From positions 1,860,001-1,924,000 of the forward strand of contig NC_014012.1 in the NCBI RefSeq assembly GCF_000091325.1: a stretch of DNA of 64,000 nucleotides. Direction: 5' to 3'. The notes beneath the pieces are model-generated. The model worked only from the letters and a program-made list of their open reading frames with translations. It searched no databases and was not told the origin of the DNA. This DNA is from Shewanella violacea DSS12 (GTDB lineage Bacteria; Pseudomonadota; Gammaproteobacteria; Enterobacterales; Shewanellaceae). Positions 8,884 to 19,377 of the stretch are shown here, in pieces (positions within the stretch are counted from its first letter, which is position 1; each line of letters starts with the position of its first letter). Made by a program: the position numbers and the translations under genes.

Positions 8884-9764
8884 CTGTGCCCACCCCCGCC
8901 TTTGCTAGTTAGTGACAGGCTGGGTTCAATCTCATTCGGGGTCAATTCGGTATTATTTAAGTTGAGTGCCTGCTCAGCTTCGGTATCCTGGGTCTGGGTC
9001 TGGGTTGACGGTGAATGCGGTATGCTGGCTTGCTGGGTTATGTAGTTGACACTGACGTCTGCAGTCAAGTCAATAGAATCTGAGCCGTGTGCTAGTTCAG
9101 CTGTAGTATCAGGGTCCTTGGTTGAACCTGACTTGTGTATTGGCTTAGCTTCAGTATCCGTGGCTGAATGTGGGATGCTGCCTTGCTTGGTGATGTAGTT
9201 GACACTGACATCTGGGGTGAATTCGGTAGAACTTGATGATTTTGAATGGGACTTATTGCCTTGCTTGGTGATATGGATGGCGCTGACGAGCGCGGTGAGC
9301 AGCATAATGGCAGCTAACACGACCAGGACTCGATAGGAGCCGAAGAGCTGGATGGCCAGCTGTTTCACCGTCTGTTCCACAGGTAATGGACTAGTGAGTA
9401 TTTCTTGATGTAGGCCAACCGAGCCTAGGGATATCATGGTGAGTTCTATGACCAAGAGCATTGATAATATCAGGGGACCTTTAGCCACCTTAGGATTAAA
9501 CAGTTGCCGCTCTGCTACCAAACTGCGCTCACCTTGGTGGAGCATCATGGTGACAAATACGAACAGCACCATGACGGCGCCTGCATAGACAATTATCTGT
9601 AGTGCAGCGGCAAAAGGTGAGCCCAGCAGGAAGAAAATTAGCGCGATGGCCAACATCATAGTGACCAGGTACAGCAAAGCATGCACCACGTTATGGGCGC
9701 TAACGGTGAGAAGCGCCGATATGATGGCGACGGCAGCTGTGATGCAAAATATAATGTCAATCAT
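8880..9764 (-). CDS. nuoJ: NADH-quinone oxidoreductase subunit J with a repeat-built C-terminal tail
   Basis: Membrane subunit J of complex I. Residues 1-165 form the normal five-helix core ([20 protein letters not shown], the conserved [20 protein letters not shown] of helix 3 with its pi-bulge region). The protein is 294 residues against a usual length of roughly 165-200: residues after about 165 form a polar tail rich in Ser, Thr, Asp, Glu and Gln. The tail contains two near-identical 16-residue units, [16 protein letters not shown] (185-200) and [16 protein letters not shown] (236-251), both related to [14 protein letters not shown] at the end of the last helix (161-174). It therefore looks built by internal duplication. 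The ATG overlaps the nuoI stop (ATGA). Confidence 0.94.
   Translation of the reverse strand: MIDIIFCITAAVAIISALLTVSAHNVVHALLYLVTMMLAIALIFFLLGSPFAAALQIIVYAGAVMVLFVFVTMMLHQGERSLVAERQLFNPKVAKGPLILSMLLVIELTMISLGSVGLHQEILTSPLPVEQTVKQLAIQLFGSYRVLVVLAAIMLLTALVSAIHITKQGNKSHSKSSSSTEFTPDVSVNYITKQGSIPHSATDTEAKPIHKSGSTKDPDTTAELAHGSDSIDLTADVSVNYITQQASIPHSPSTQTQTQDTEAEQALNLNNTELTPNEIEPSLSLTSKGGGGHR
9012..9284 (-). repeat. Internal coding repeats in the nuoJ 3' end
   Basis: Three related blocks of about 45-48 bp lie at 9012-9059, 9165-9212 and 9243-9284. The first two match at most positions in DNA and encode DVSVNYIT(K/Q)Q(G/A)SIPHS. The third encodes the end of the last NuoJ helix and the start of its polar tail, with the shared ITKQG core. 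Confidence 0.8.
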
Positions 9765-10276
9765 GGCAACAGACTCCTGACATTGATGGGAGCTTGCTCG
9801 TCGATGGCCTCACCTTTAGCCTTGCCCGTTATCGCCTTACCACTGACCTTATAGAAATTATATTCGTGATACTTTCCCGGGCCAGAAATCAACAGGTGAT
9901 GCTTCTCGTAGACCAGATTCTGCCTGTCGTATTCCGCCATCTCAAAATCAGGCGTGAGTTGAATCGCGTGGGTCGGACAGGCTTCTTCGCAGAAGCCGCA
10001 CATGATGCAGCGGGAAAAGTTGATGGTGAAGGTCTTAGCCTCCCAACGACCATCGGGTTTCTCGGTTTTCTCTACCGAGATACAATCGACGGGACAGGCG
10101 ACAGAGCAGAGATTACATGCGACGCAACGTTCCTCGCCATCGGGATCTCGTGTCAGCACTATCCGGCCTCGATATCTGGGAGATAGGTAAGGTTTTTGCT
10201 CCGGATACTGGACCGTATAGGCGGGGGTGAAGGTATGTTTCAAGATGGCTATCAAGGTTCTTATCTGGCTAAGCAT
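9761..10276 (-). CDS. nuoI: NADH-quinone oxidoreductase subunit I (2x[4Fe-4S])
   Basis: Ferredoxin-like subunit joining the peripheral arm of complex I to the membrane arm; it holds clusters N6a and N6b. The two complete eight-Cys motifs are [15 protein letters not shown] and [15 protein letters not shown]. The product is 171 residues from ATG at 10276, a usual length. GGGAGAG lies about 6 bases upstream of that ATG; the longer frame from 10315 only overlaps nuoH. It overlaps the next gene nuoJ by an ATGA joint. Confidence 0.96.
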   Translation of the reverse strand: MLSQIRTLIAILKHTFTPAYTVQYPEQKPYLSPRYRGRIVLTRDPDGEERCVACNLCSVACPVDCISVEKTEKPDGRWEAKTFTINFSRCIMCGFCEEACPTHAIQLTPDFEMAEYDRQNLVYEKHHLLISGPGKYHEYNFYKVSGKAITGKAKGEAIDEQAPINVRSLLP

Positions 10277-10290
10277 GATCCACTCTCCCG

Positions 10291-11247
10291 TTAGAAACCA
10301 AATGTTAACTGCCATAGGGCGGTTAACAAGAGGTTGAGTAAAGTAAGCGGCAATAATACCGTCCAGCCCAGTCGCATCAGTTGATCGTATCTGGGCCTAG
10401 GTATGGCGGCTCTCAGTAGAATAAAGAACACCACAAAGAATCCTGTTTTTAGCAGGAACCAGATAATAGGTGGCAGCACAGGCCCTTGCCAGCCACCAAA
10501 ATAGAGAGTGGTTATGAGCGCCGAGACAAAGATGACGCCCAGATACTCACCAATGAAGAACATGCCAAATTTCATGCTGGAATACTCGGTATGAAATCCT
10601 GCCACTATCTCAGTTTCGGCCTCGGGAAGATCGAAGGGAGCACGGTGACTCTCCGCCACGCCCGCGATAAGAAACAGCATAAAACCTAGGGGCTGACTGA
10701 GAATAAACCAGTGGTTTTCCTGAGCGGCCACTATATCGTTGAGGCTAAAGCTGCCTGTGATGATGACGACTCCCATCAGAGCCAGCCCCATAAACACCTC
10801 ATAAGAAAGCATCTGCGCCGCGGTTCGCATCGCGCCCAATAGGGCATATTTACTGTTGGAGGAGAAACCAGCGAGCATAATGCTGTAAACCGACAGTGAA
10901 CTCAGCGCCAGGATAAACAGCAAGGCATTATCGAAATTGGCTATCTGAATATCGGGGGAGAAAGGTATGATGGCGAACCCGAGCAAGGTCATTATCATCA
11001 AGATCATCGGCGCGATAACGAACAGGGCCTTATCGGCGAAGGGGGGGACCCAATCTTCCTTGGTGAAGATTTTTATCATGTCGGCAACCACTTGCAATAG
11101 TCCCATAGGACCTACCCGGTTCGGCCCCAGTCTATCTTGCCAGACAGCGAGTAATCGTCTCTCGAGCCAGGTAGACCAGGCAGCGGACAGCAGCAATAGC
11201 AGCAAAACGCTGGTGGGCACCAGTAATACCTCATAGAGCGTCATCAT
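10291..11247 (-). CDS. nuoH: NADH-quinone oxidoreductase subunit H
   Basis: Membrane subunit that forms much of the quinone-binding chamber at the junction of the two arms of complex I. The 318-residue product has about eight helices and the family signatures [20 protein letters not shown] and [19 protein letters not shown], whose acidic residues line the E-channel. The gene overlaps the nuoG 3' end by about 15 bp. Two adjacent ATGs (11247 and 11244) are possible starts; the second has better spacing from the GGGGGA ribosome site. Confidence 0.96.
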   Translation of the reverse strand: MMTLYEVLLVPTSVLLLLLLSAAWSTWLERRLLAVWQDRLGPNRVGPMGLLQVVADMIKIFTKEDWVPPFADKALFVIAPMILMIMTLLGFAIIPFSPDIQIANFDNALLFILALSSLSVYSIMLAGFSSNSKYALLGAMRTAAQMLSYEVFMGLALMGVVIITGSFSLNDIVAAQENHWFILSQPLGFMLFLIAGVAESHRAPFDLPEAETEIVAGFHTEYSSMKFGMFFIGEYLGVIFVSALITTLYFGGWQGPVLPPIIWFLLKTGFFVVFFILLRAAIPRPRYDQLMRLGWTVLLPLTLLNLLLTALWQLTFGF

Positions 11248-14188
11248 GATCCCCCATTTCCTTGAGTGAGATTATCTTGGCTCGCTGCCCCAGCAAGGTG
11301 AATATCAGGTTGGGTACTAATGCGACATCGGGAGACATATTTTTATCGAATGTACACATAAGCCGGGCGGCGCCATGTTCACCTTGGAGCTGGACTTGCT
11401 CTCCTTCGGTTAGTTTCAACGAGGCGGCAAGGACTGGGTGGATTTTTAGGCAAGGTTCAGGGCTCATGGAGTGTATTGGTGATGAATAGCTAGCCAGCTC
11501 AAAATCGGCATATAGGTTTGCCGAAGGCATTAAGCGGATGCTGGCACTTGTTGGCTCTGAGCTATTGGTTTCCTGTCGACTCACATTAGTTTGCTGCCCG
11601 TTTTTTTGCTCAGTTTGAAGAACGTCTGGGTAAGCAGGCTCGCTCGATGGGGATACTTGAGAGAAAATCTTGATCCCCAAGGTCCAGGGTGACTGACTCT
11701 TATTGCTGCTATTGCCGAAACGATTGGCGCCTTGATCTGAGTTCCATTTAGGTGACCAGGCATTAGCGGGCAAGACTGTGATCATCTGTACCTGACTCTG
11801 ACGAAACCCCTCGACTCCTTCCATAGATTGAACAAAAGGAGTGCCTGAAGCCGATATGGGCATCTGCTCTTTGACATCACGAACGGCGTGTATCGCGGTT
11901 CTGGCACTGGCACGTTTTGGTTGGCCGGCGATACGGAACTGGGAGCCTAGATTGATATGGGCGAGCTCAGAAAATGTCTCTATGGGGGCCAGTATGGGGA
12001 AATGCTGAGATAACCAATGATGGCAGTCTGCCGGAGTGGATAAATCTGTTAGTTCAGCGAGCCAGACCCAGGGCATCATGCGTTGATTAAGCCCAGCTAT
12101 GGTAGCAAACCCATGCTGTAATCTTCCTTCTGAGCTGAGGTAACAACCTTGGGATTCGGCAAAAGAGCCGCTTGGCAATATCAGATCTGCCATCTGAGCG
12201 GTTGGGGTTAGCATTTGATCTATGACGATAATATTTTCTATCGCATCCAATACGGCTTCTAGTTGCTCAGCCTCCATATAGCGATAGAGATCTGTTTCTA
12301 AAATAATCAAGGTATCGGGGGCGTTATGCATTGAGTCTTCTCCCTCTTGGCCCATGACTCTGGTGATAAAAGAGTCGATACCCTGATAATTCGTCTCTCC
12401 AGTCTCATCCTTGATGAGCAGGCCAAAATGAAGATCGTTTACCTGCTTGGTCACCCCATAAAAACCAGCATGGGGCTTAAGCCGTTTGAGTAAACTTGCA
12501 ATGTTAAGGCTAACACTCAACAGAGCCGGATCTTGACTCTGAAGGCCGCTGATCACCATGGGAGTGTCGGCTGTTAACAGGGCGTCGACGATTCGCTGGG
12601 CCGAGACTGGATATGAGTTTGAATTCTCGCTATCTAAGTCTGATGTTGAGTCGGTGGGGGGATTGGATGTATCAAGGCTCTTTGCTTCGTCAAGGCTCTG
12701 CGTTTCTTCAAGCTTGTGCGCCAGCAGATCCTGTATCTCTTGGAGCAAGAGCATTTGCTCATGGGGGGCAATGATGACTTCCTCAGTAGCCAAATTGGAC
12801 AATTGACAGGTGTCACTGGCGATAATCGCTAAAGGTGAGCGGCTGGTTTGCGCTATATTCCTCACCGGGCCATCTTGCCAATAGGGGACGCCCAGTTTCG
12901 CGGCATTGTTTATCCCTAGGTTACGGCTCATCTGCCTGATGGCGAGTGCGAGTCTGGGCGCCGTGTGGCTAATGTCTTCATCGATTATCAGAACGGCGTC
13001 GCTAGCCTGAGCTTGTTTGATGGAGAATGGACTGACTCGATTGCTCTGATAGGCACTGCATAGCATGTGCAGCATCTGGACTTGTTGGTCTGGTACGCCC
13101 AGATAAAAATTATCCTGACCCACAAGTTTCATCAGCGCGGCATTATTTTCTATCTGTGTTCTGGCGGAGCCTATGGCAATGTACTTTCCTGTTGCTTGGC
13201 TTAGATAGCCTCCTTGGTTATCCTTGTCCGCTGGACAGAGGAGCTTGGCTAGATGCTGCTTGGCAGCATTACTGGTAAGGATAACGGAATTTTTATTGGC
13301 GTTATTACGCAGCAAGGGAGCATCGAGACGCTCACTGTGATTGACATGTTCATAGCCAAACAAGCCAAGATTGCACAGAAAGTGGCCGTTAATCTCATCA
13401 TGCCTGCGGTTAGTTATTCTGCGAACCTTGCGTTCTCTCTCACTCACGGTGATGTTGCAGCCTAGGCTGCAGTGGGGGCAGACCGTTGGGGCGGTTTGTA
13501 GATCCCATTTACGTATGTAGTGTTCGGAAAATGGTTTATCGGTAAACACCCCGGTCGGGCAGACCTCGGCCAAGTTACCTGAAAAGCTATTTTCAAGGGC
13601 GCCGTGTGTAGCCCGGCCAAAATAGAGATGGCTTTTCGAGCCAAACACATTGAAGTCGTCCCCACCACAGTAGTCCCGATAGAAGCGGACACAGCGATAG
13701 CATCCGATACAACGGTTCATCTCGTGATTGAGCATGGGACCTAAATATTGATTCAGATGGGTGCGTTTCTTGCCTGTGTAACGTCGGTTGATATGGCCGC
13801 TGATGGCGGTCATATCCTGCAAATGACAATTGCCCCCCTCTTCACACACAGGGCAGTCGTGGGGGTGCTGGGTCATGATGGCTTCGATATTGGTCTGTCT
13901 AAATTGTGTCGATTGAGTATCTTGCATAGAGATGACCATGCCATCACATACTGGAGTCATACACGCCATAACCAAGCGGCCAACCTTGTCCTCATCATTT
14001 TGATACTGCTTTACCGCGCATTGTCTACAGGCGCCCACTGAGCCCAGCTCCGAATGCCAACAGAAATAGGGCAGATCTAACCCAAGTGTCAGGCAGGTTT
14101 GCAGCAGGTTTTCATTTGGCGAGACTCGGTAGGCCTGGTTATCTATGGTGATGCTGACCATGTCTGTCTCAGTGTTGAGGGTATTCAT
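11231..14188 (-). CDS. nuoG: NADH-quinone oxidoreductase subunit G
   Basis: Largest peripheral-arm subunit, carrying several iron-sulfur clusters. Seen in order: a [2Fe-2S] motif (CWHSELGSVGACRQCAVK), a His-ligated [4Fe-4S] motif (HPHDCPVCEEGGNCHLQDM), CIGCYRCVRFYRDYCGG, and the extra cluster motif CPHCSLGCNI typical of bacterial NuoG, then a molybdopterin-oxidoreductase-like domain without catalytic function. At 985 residues it is longer than the usual 900 or so; at least two polar low-complexity inserts are visible (around residues 495-535 and 865-895). ATG at 14188 overlaps the nuoF stop in a TGATG joint, with GAGGGG 5 bases upstream; the in-frame GTG before it is not preferred. Confidence 0.95.
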   Translation of the reverse strand: MNTLNTETDMVSITIDNQAYRVSPNENLLQTCLTLGLDLPYFCWHSELGSVGACRQCAVKQYQNDEDKVGRLVMACMTPVCDGMVISMQDTQSTQFRQTNIEAIMTQHPHDCPVCEEGGNCHLQDMTAISGHINRRYTGKKRTHLNQYLGPMLNHEMNRCIGCYRCVRFYRDYCGGDDFNVFGSKSHLYFGRATHGALENSFSGNLAEVCPTGVFTDKPFSEHYIRKWDLQTAPTVCPHCSLGCNITVSERERKVRRITNRRHDEINGHFLCNLGLFGYEHVNHSERLDAPLLRNNANKNSVILTSNAAKQHLAKLLCPADKDNQGGYLSQATGKYIAIGSARTQIENNAALMKLVGQDNFYLGVPDQQVQMLHMLCSAYQSNRVSPFSIKQAQASDAVLIIDEDISHTAPRLALAIRQMSRNLGINNAAKLGVPYWQDGPVRNIAQTSRSPLAIIASDTCQLSNLATEEVIIAPHEQMLLLQEIQDLLAHKLEETQSLDEAKSLDTSNPPTDSTSDLDSENSNSYPVSAQRIVDALLTADTPMVISGLQSQDPALLSVSLNIASLLKRLKPHAGFYGVTKQVNDLHFGLLIKDETGETNYQGIDSFITRVMGQEGEDSMHNAPDTLIILETDLYRYMEAEQLEAVLDAIENIIVIDQMLTPTAQMADLILPSGSFAESQGCYLSSEGRLQHGFATIAGLNQRMMPWVWLAELTDLSTPADCHHWLSQHFPILAPIETFSELAHINLGSQFRIAGQPKRASARTAIHAVRDVKEQMPISASGTPFVQSMEGVEGFRQSQVQMITVLPANAWSPKWNSDQGANRFGNSSNKSQSPWTLGIKIFSQVSPSSEPAYPDVLQTEQKNGQQTNVSRQETNSSEPTSASIRLMPSANLYADFELASYSSPIHSMSPEPCLKIHPVLAASLKLTEGEQVQLQGEHGAARLMCTFDKNMSPDVALVPNLIFTLLGQRAKIISLKEMGDHDDAL

Positions 14189-15558
14189 CACGTCCCCTCG
14201 ACTCGGTTGGCATTTATCCTGCTGTGTGTCTCTGTTGTGGCAGTCTGCTTTGGGGCTAGCTCGTCATGATAGGGGCAGCATTGATGATTGATATGTGCCT
14301 CAAAATCTTGTCTGAAAAATTTAAGGGCGCTCTGGAGTGGCTCCACCGCGCCAGGGGCAAGTGCACAAAAGGTGTTGCCCGGGGCGGCGAAGTCGCACAG
14401 ATTTTCTAGCTGTTCAATATCTTTGAGTTCACCTTCTCCTCTTTCAATTTTTTCGAGTAAGGAAACAGCCCAGGGCAGCCCCTCTCTGCAAGGTGTGCAC
14501 CAGCCACAAGATTCCTGAGCGAAAAAGCGCACCAGATTGAGCACCATAGATATGGGGCAATATTGATCGTCCAAGATGATGATGGTTCCTGTGCCCATGC
14601 GGCTACCTAACTTGCCAATTTCGTCATAATCCATGCGGGCGTCTAAGTGTTCTTCGAGGAGGAAATCTGTGGAGCCGCCGCCGGGAAGAAAACCCTTGAG
14701 CCGATAACCATCGCACATGCCGCCCGCATGGTGCTCGATGATCTCTCTGATGGATGTGCCCATGGGAAGCTCCCACAGTCCGGGACGTTTTACTCTGCCG
14801 CTGACACCGAAAATTTTAGTACCAGCATCTTGTCCCTTGCCGAGGGCTTTAAACCAGTCGCTGCCGAAATTGATGATGTGGGGCAGGTTACAGAAGGTCT
14901 CAACATTGTTGACTATGGTAGGTTTTCCCCAAAGTCCGGCAACTTGAGGGAAGGGGGGCTTAGCCCTTGGTGTCGCACGCTTGCCCTCCATGGCGTTGAT
15001 CAGTGCGGTTTCCTCGCCGCAAATATAACGCCCGGCACTGGAATGGATATGTATCTCGAAGTTAAAGGCTTGTCCTTGAATGCCTCGCCCTAAGATGTCC
15101 CGGCCGAGTAACTGGTGTTGCTTGCATTCCTCTATCGCCTGTAACAGCCTCTCCTCGGCCAGATAGTAGTCTCCTCGAAGGAAGATGTAGCCTTGAGTCG
15201 CACCTAAGGTTAAGCCGCCAATGAGCAGGCCTTCGATGATCTGGTGTGGGGTTTGCTCCAGCAGCCAGCGGTCTTTAAATGCACCAGGCTCCATCTCATC
15301 GGCGTTGACGATTAAGTATTTTTCTTTAGGAGCATCAGCTCCGCGAGGGACAAAGCTCCATTTGAGTCCGGTTGGAAAGCCAGCTCCACCGCGTCCCCTC
15401 AGGTTTGATTGTTTGATGGTGTCCAGCAGTTCATCTGAACTCATCTTCATAGCCCGGGTTAATCCATCGTATCCGCCATGGCTTAAATACTCAGACAGTT
15501 GCCAGCAATTAGCTTTATCGGTAATGAAGCGAGTCAAGGGATTGAGAGGAGAGGTCAT
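14188..15558 (-). CDS. nuoF: NADH-quinone oxidoreductase subunit F (NADH/FMN site)
   Basis: Flavoprotein subunit where NADH is oxidised. The FMN/NADH-binding glycine-rich motif GRGGAGFPTGLKW is at about residue 55, CGEETALINAMEGKRA follows, and the N3 [4Fe-4S] cluster is bound by ESCGWCTPCREG plus a later Cys (around NTFCALA). At 456 residues the length is normal, with about 25 extra polar residues at the C-terminus. It overlaps the nuoE stop (ATGA). Confidence 0.96.
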   Translation of the reverse strand: MTSPLNPLTRFITDKANCWQLSEYLSHGGYDGLTRAMKMSSDELLDTIKQSNLRGRGGAGFPTGLKWSFVPRGADAPKEKYLIVNADEMEPGAFKDRWLLEQTPHQIIEGLLIGGLTLGATQGYIFLRGDYYLAEERLLQAIEECKQHQLLGRDILGRGIQGQAFNFEIHIHSSAGRYICGEETALINAMEGKRATPRAKPPFPQVAGLWGKPTIVNNVETFCNLPHIINFGSDWFKALGKGQDAGTKIFGVSGRVKRPGLWELPMGTSIREIIEHHAGGMCDGYRLKGFLPGGGSTDFLLEEHLDARMDYDEIGKLGSRMGTGTIIILDDQYCPISMVLNLVRFFAQESCGWCTPCREGLPWAVSLLEKIERGEGELKDIEQLENLCDFAAPGNTFCALAPGAVEPLQSALKFFRQDFEAHINHQCCPYHDELAPKQTATTETHSRINANRVEGT

Positions 15559-16289
15559 TTTTTATCTCCATCAAGTTCATCGATTAACTGGGCTATTTTA
15601 TTCAGGGTTAGATGTGGGTAAACGTGTTTTGACGCTATCATTACCGGGGCTTTATCACATGCCCCCAGGCAAGGAAGAGGAATGAGGGTGAAGCGGTTAT
15701 CCGGCGTGGTTTCGCCGGGGTTAATATGTAACTTCTGGCTAATGGCTGCGCGTACCTCGACCCCGCCCATCAAGTCGCAACTGATCCCATCACAGGGGTG
15801 AAGCACTACCTCACCAACGGCTTGTCTGAATATCAGGTTGTAGAAGGTGGCGACAGAATCCAGCTCAGCAACAGACACCTGAATATAAGCAGACAGCAGA
15901 GATAAACTGGTGTCGCTCACCCAGCCTCTTTGTTGTTGAATCACCTTGAGTGCATCGATGGAGACCGCTGCCGGATATGGGGCCGATGCCAGCAGCTTAT
16001 CGAGCTGCTTTATTTCACATGGACTCAGTTGGGGTGAGTTATCGACAGCTTGCCTGTTTGTAATCTTGGCTAGCGCATTTGAAGTCTCTGAGCTGGGGGA
16101 CGCGGATTCTGTCCGTGTGCTTTGAACTGGAAGCACATTTTGAGTATGGCTATTATCTGGTGCCGTATATGTAGCTTGGGTGTGATTGTCTGCCTGCTCA
16201 TCGGTTGAAGCATCGCCGCTTGAGGGCAGATCACCGGACATGACTTCCTGAATAGATATCCTTAATAGCTGCTCATAGCTCCGTGTCAT
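15555..16289 (-). CDS. nuoE: NADH-quinone oxidoreductase subunit E with extended N-terminus
   Basis: Thioredoxin-fold subunit that holds the off-path [2Fe-2S] cluster N1a next to NuoF. Cys ligands are in HPCDGISCDLMGG and CLGACDKAP. The family core (from about LSPCEIKQLDKLL) occupies the last 155 or so residues; before it lie about 90 residues rich in Ser, Thr, Asp and Gln that normal NuoE (about 160-180 residues) lacks. The start ATG at 16289 has AGGG 5-6 bases upstream and lies just after the nuoCD stop; the 11-codon extension upstream overlaps nuoCD. Confidence 0.94.
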   Translation of the reverse strand: MTRSYEQLLRISIQEVMSGDLPSSGDASTDEQADNHTQATYTAPDNSHTQNVLPVQSTRTESASPSSETSNALAKITNRQAVDNSPQLSPCEIKQLDKLLASAPYPAAVSIDALKVIQQQRGWVSDTSLSLLSAYIQVSVAELDSVATFYNLIFRQAVGEVVLHPCDGISCDLMGGVEVRAAISQKLHINPGETTPDNRFTLIPLPCLGACDKAPVMIASKHVYPHLTLNKIAQLIDELDGDKK

Positions 16290-16296
16290 ATCAGCC

Positions 16297-18087
16297 CTAC
16301 CTATCCACGTCGGCCATAACAAAATCGATACTGGCTAAGATCACTATCAAGTCGGCCACCATTAACCCCTTTGCCAGGGTCGGGATCATCTGCAAATGGG
16401 GGAAAGATGGGGTGCGGATCCGAGTTCGATAGCTGGAGCTAGTACCGTCCGATATCAGGGTATAAGCGTTGATGCCTTTAGTGGCTTCAACGGCAAAGCT
16501 TGACTCACCTTTGGGCATCACTCCCCCCCAACTTACATTCATAAAGTGTTGGATCAGGGTTTCGATATCTTGCTTGCTCCTGTCGCTTCTTGGTGGAGTG
16601 GTTAGCGGATGGTCTGCCTTATAATTCCCCTGTGGCATATTATCTATGCATTGTTGAATGATGTTTATGCTTTGTCTCATCTCATCGACCCTGAGCTGAC
16701 ATCTGTCATAGGCATCGCCATTGTGAGCCGTCGGAATGTCGAACTGATAGTTTTCATAACCTGAGTAGGGGCGGGATTTTCTAAGGTCCCACTCGAGACC
16801 CGTGGCTCTTATGCCCACGCCGGATATGTTCCATTCGAGGGCTTGCTGGGTGTCATACTTGCCTATACCCACGGCGCGATTTTTGAGTATGCTGTTTTGC
16901 ATCACCATGACTTCGTATTCATCGAGTTTTGCCGGGAAGTAATCGACGAACTCTTGCATCATGATATGCCAGCCTTGGGGCAGGTCTTGAGCCACACCAC
17001 CAATCCTAAACCAGCTTGGGTGCATGCGAGCACCTGTGATGGCCTCTATGATGCTGAACAGTTTTTCTCTATCGATAAACAGGTAAAAGATGGGTGACAG
17101 CTGGCCGACATCTTGGGCAAACGTGCCGAAGAACAACATATGGCTCAAGATGCGAAAACACTCGGCCAGCATGACCCGGATACACTCGACTCGCTTGGAT
17201 ACTTGAATATCGGCTAATTGTTCTATGGCCAAGATATAGGGGAAGTTGTTCATCACCCCACCTAAATAGTCAATTCTGTCGGTGTAGGGAATAAAGCCAT
17301 GCCAGGTCTGGCGCTCCGCTATCTTTTCGGCGCCTCTATGGTGGTAACCGATATCGGGTACCGAATTTATAATCTGCTCGCCATCGAGTTGCAGGGCAAT
17401 TCTAAATACCCCGTGTACGCTGGGATGGTTCGGGCCCAGATTGAGAAACAGATAATCATTATCATCGCTGCTTTCATCCATGCCCCACTCTTTAGGATTG
17501 AATCTCAGGGCATCTTGCTCTCTGGCGAGCTTGTCATCATCGAGAGTGAATGGCTCAGTCTCGGTGGCGCGGCAGGGGAACTCTTTGCGAAGGGGGTGAC
17601 CTTGATAAGTAGGCGGTAATAGGATACGGCGCAGGTTAGGGTGTGCATCGAAAACGATACCGAACAGATCCCAGGCTTCACGCTCATACCAGTTTGCCGA
17701 GGGCCAGATGGAAGTGATACTGGCTTGATGTTCATTATCCTCAAGCGTGACCTTAAGGCGAATATCTTGATTTCTTGCTATGGACAGGACTTGATATACC
17801 AAGGTGAAGTCTTTCGCCGGCAGCAGGGCTTTATCTAATCTAAGACGCTCGTCTACGCCATAGAGGTCGAACAAAAAATTGAACGGCTCAGGAAGCGATT
17901 TGAGCAGGCTTAAGGCGGGAATAAGCTGATGTTTATCTATCCAGAGGGTGAGAATATTGTCCACCGTGCTCTGCTCAATGGCACTGTCTCCCAGAAGATG
18001 TTCCAGTTCAGGGAGCATGGTTAATGTGAGCCCCAGTTTGAGCGTCTGAGTGGGTATTGCTGCCATATCCTTGGTCATGATAGTCAT
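16297..18087 (-). CDS. nuoC: NADH-quinone oxidoreductase subunit CD fusion
   Basis: NuoC and NuoD are fused, as in enterobacteria and Shewanella. Residues 1-190 are the 30-kDa NuoC part ([39 protein letters not shown]). The rest is NuoD (49-kDa), starting at [21 protein letters not shown], and forms the quinone-reduction site with NuoB. The 596-residue length is normal for the fusion. It starts at ATG 18087, two bases after the nuoB stop, with AGGG 7 bases upstream. Often named nuoCD. Confidence 0.96.
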   Translation of the reverse strand: MTIMTKDMAAIPTQTLKLGLTLTMLPELEHLLGDSAIEQSTVDNILTLWIDKHQLIPALSLLKSLPEPFNFLFDLYGVDERLRLDKALLPAKDFTLVYQVLSIARNQDIRLKVTLEDNEHQASITSIWPSANWYEREAWDLFGIVFDAHPNLRRILLPPTYQGHPLRKEFPCRATETEPFTLDDDKLAREQDALRFNPKEWGMDESSDDNDYLFLNLGPNHPSVHGVFRIALQLDGEQIINSVPDIGYHHRGAEKIAERQTWHGFIPYTDRIDYLGGVMNNFPYILAIEQLADIQVSKRVECIRVMLAECFRILSHMLFFGTFAQDVGQLSPIFYLFIDREKLFSIIEAITGARMHPSWFRIGGVAQDLPQGWHIMMQEFVDYFPAKLDEYEVMVMQNSILKNRAVGIGKYDTQQALEWNISGVGIRATGLEWDLRKSRPYSGYENYQFDIPTAHNGDAYDRCQLRVDEMRQSINIIQQCIDNMPQGNYKADHPLTTPPRSDRSKQDIETLIQHFMNVSWGGVMPKGESSFAVEATKGINAYTLISDGTSSSYRTRIRTPSFPHLQMIPTLAKGLMVADLIVILASIDFVMADVDR

Positions 18088-18089
18088 TT

Positions 18090-18746
18090 TTATACCCTGT
18101 CTGGCGGCGTGAGTTTATCGCTAGCGATTCTTAAGGCATGTTTTTCATCTCGCAGGTTACGGCAGGCAAAAGATTCTATCTCTTGTGGGGTTATGACGCG
18201 GTTGAGTGGTCTTCTCTGTCTTGGGGCGCCATTTTTAATGGCCTCCTGCAGCAAGGTTAATCCGTACATCAGGGCTTCGGGTCTTGGGGGACAACCGGGA
18301 ACATAAAGGTCTATGGGGAGAAACTTGTCGGCGCCTTGGACCACGCTATAAACATCATACATGCCGCCTGAATTGGCACATGAGCCCATGCTGATCACCC
18401 ACTTGGGTTCCAACATCTGATCATAAAGGTGTTTGATCACCGGGGCCATTTTAAGAAATACAGTACCGGATATGACAATAAGATCGGCCTCTCTTGGCGT
18501 GGCTCGTATGACTTCTGAGCCAAAGCGGGCTATGTCATGACGACTAGTGAAAGAGGTTGCCATCTCGACGTAGCAGCAAGATAAACCGAAATTAAATGGC
18601 CATAAAGAGTTACTCCTTCCCCAGGCGACTAGGTCTTCTAAGCGGGTGACTAACAGGTTTTTCTCTACGACCTCCTGCATGCTCATGGAGGTGGTCGGGA
18701 TTGACTGAGTGTCGTCAAGGTTAGGTTTGCTTAATTGCCATCGCAT
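18090..18746 (-). CDS. nuoB: NADH-quinone oxidoreductase subunit B (N2 cluster)
   Basis: Binds the terminal [4Fe-4S] cluster N2, which passes electrons to quinone. Ligands are visible: the tandem Cys pair in GLSCCYVEM, Cys in [12 protein letters not shown] and Cys in [12 protein letters not shown]. It has 218 residues, normal for the family. The start ATG at 18746 overlaps the nuoA stop (TGATG) with GGGGGA 6 bases upstream, so the in-frame TTG one codon earlier is not preferred. Confidence 0.96.
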   Translation of the reverse strand: MRWQLSKPNLDDTQSIPTTSMSMQEVVEKNLLVTRLEDLVAWGRSNSLWPFNFGLSCCYVEMATSFTSRHDIARFGSEVIRATPREADLIVISGTVFLKMAPVIKHLYDQMLEPKWVISMGSCANSGGMYDVYSVVQGADKFLPIDLYVPGCPPRPEALMYGLTLLQEAIKNGAPRQRRPLNRVITPQEIESFACRNLRDEKHALRIASDKLTPPDRV

Positions 18747-19117
18747 CAAGAATCCCCCTCTTTGCTAATTCCCCAATCGAAGGCGCCTTGTTTGATCTCA
18801 TAAATCAAGGCAATCAACAGGGCTAAGATAAACAAACTGGCTGTGAATAGGCCAGGCCAACTTGTTTCTACCACCACCAGAGACCAGAGGTAGAGAAATA
18901 CGGCTTCGATGTCGAAAATAACGAAGGAGATGGCGATTAAGAAATAGTTCACGTTCCAGCGAATATTGGTATCACCGACCGGGACTATGCCAGATTCGTA
19001 GGGGTAGGCATTGGTTCTCTTATGACCTCTGGGGTTTAAGGCATGAGACACAATAATCATGGTCATGGTGACTGTGATTATGGCTAAAACATAGAAAATA
19101 AAACTCGCAGATACCAT
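18746..19117 (-). CDS. nuoA: NADH-quinone oxidoreductase subunit A
   Basis: First gene of the nuo operon. The 123-residue membrane subunit has three helices and the family signatures [22 protein letters not shown] and [18 protein letters not shown], the latter with the conserved acidic pair near the E-channel. AAGG lies about 9 bases upstream of the ATG. All 13 genes below it are on the same strand, with overlaps or gaps under about 15 bp, so they are very likely one transcript. Confidence 0.96.
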   Translation of the reverse strand: MVSASFIFYVLAIITVTMTMIIVSHALNPRGHKRTNAYPYESGIVPVGDTNIRWNVNYFLIAISFVIFDIEAVFLYLWSLVVVETSWPGLFTASLFILALLIALIYEIKQGAFDWGISKEGDS

Positions 19118-19377
19118 AACTCAGCGCCTTATCCTTTGTTTCTTATCCCAAAAAAACTTAATTTTATAGGCTATGCCCTAGTTGTGATAAAGCATAGACC
19201 AAAAAATGAGTTCAAAAAGTTGAATCTAAAAAAGAGTTAAATATATTAGTTATTTAAACGTTATTATTCTAATTCGTGACTTGTATTCCCAAGCTTGGAA
19301 CGGCTGACAGCATTGAAGAGTTTAAGGGGCACGACTTGCCATCCAGACTCTTTTTACCAAGGGGGTCAGATGAAACG
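19118..19377 (-). promoter_or_regulatory. Upstream region of the nuo operon
   Basis: This 260-bp A/T-rich non-coding stretch precedes nuoA and should hold its promoter. A TATAAAATT box (minus strand, near 19157-19165) is a plausible -10 element, but I see no clear -35 partner. No strong FNR, Fur or CRP palindrome was recognised. Confidence 0.4.

Noticed and set aside
9794..10186. 130-codon plus-strand frame inside nuoI
   Set aside because: Shadow of nuoI, whose two [4Fe-4S] motifs are unmistakable on the minus strand.
14647..15093. 148-codon plus-strand frame inside nuoF
   Set aside because: Shadow frame; nuoF motifs and operon coupling are on the minus strand.
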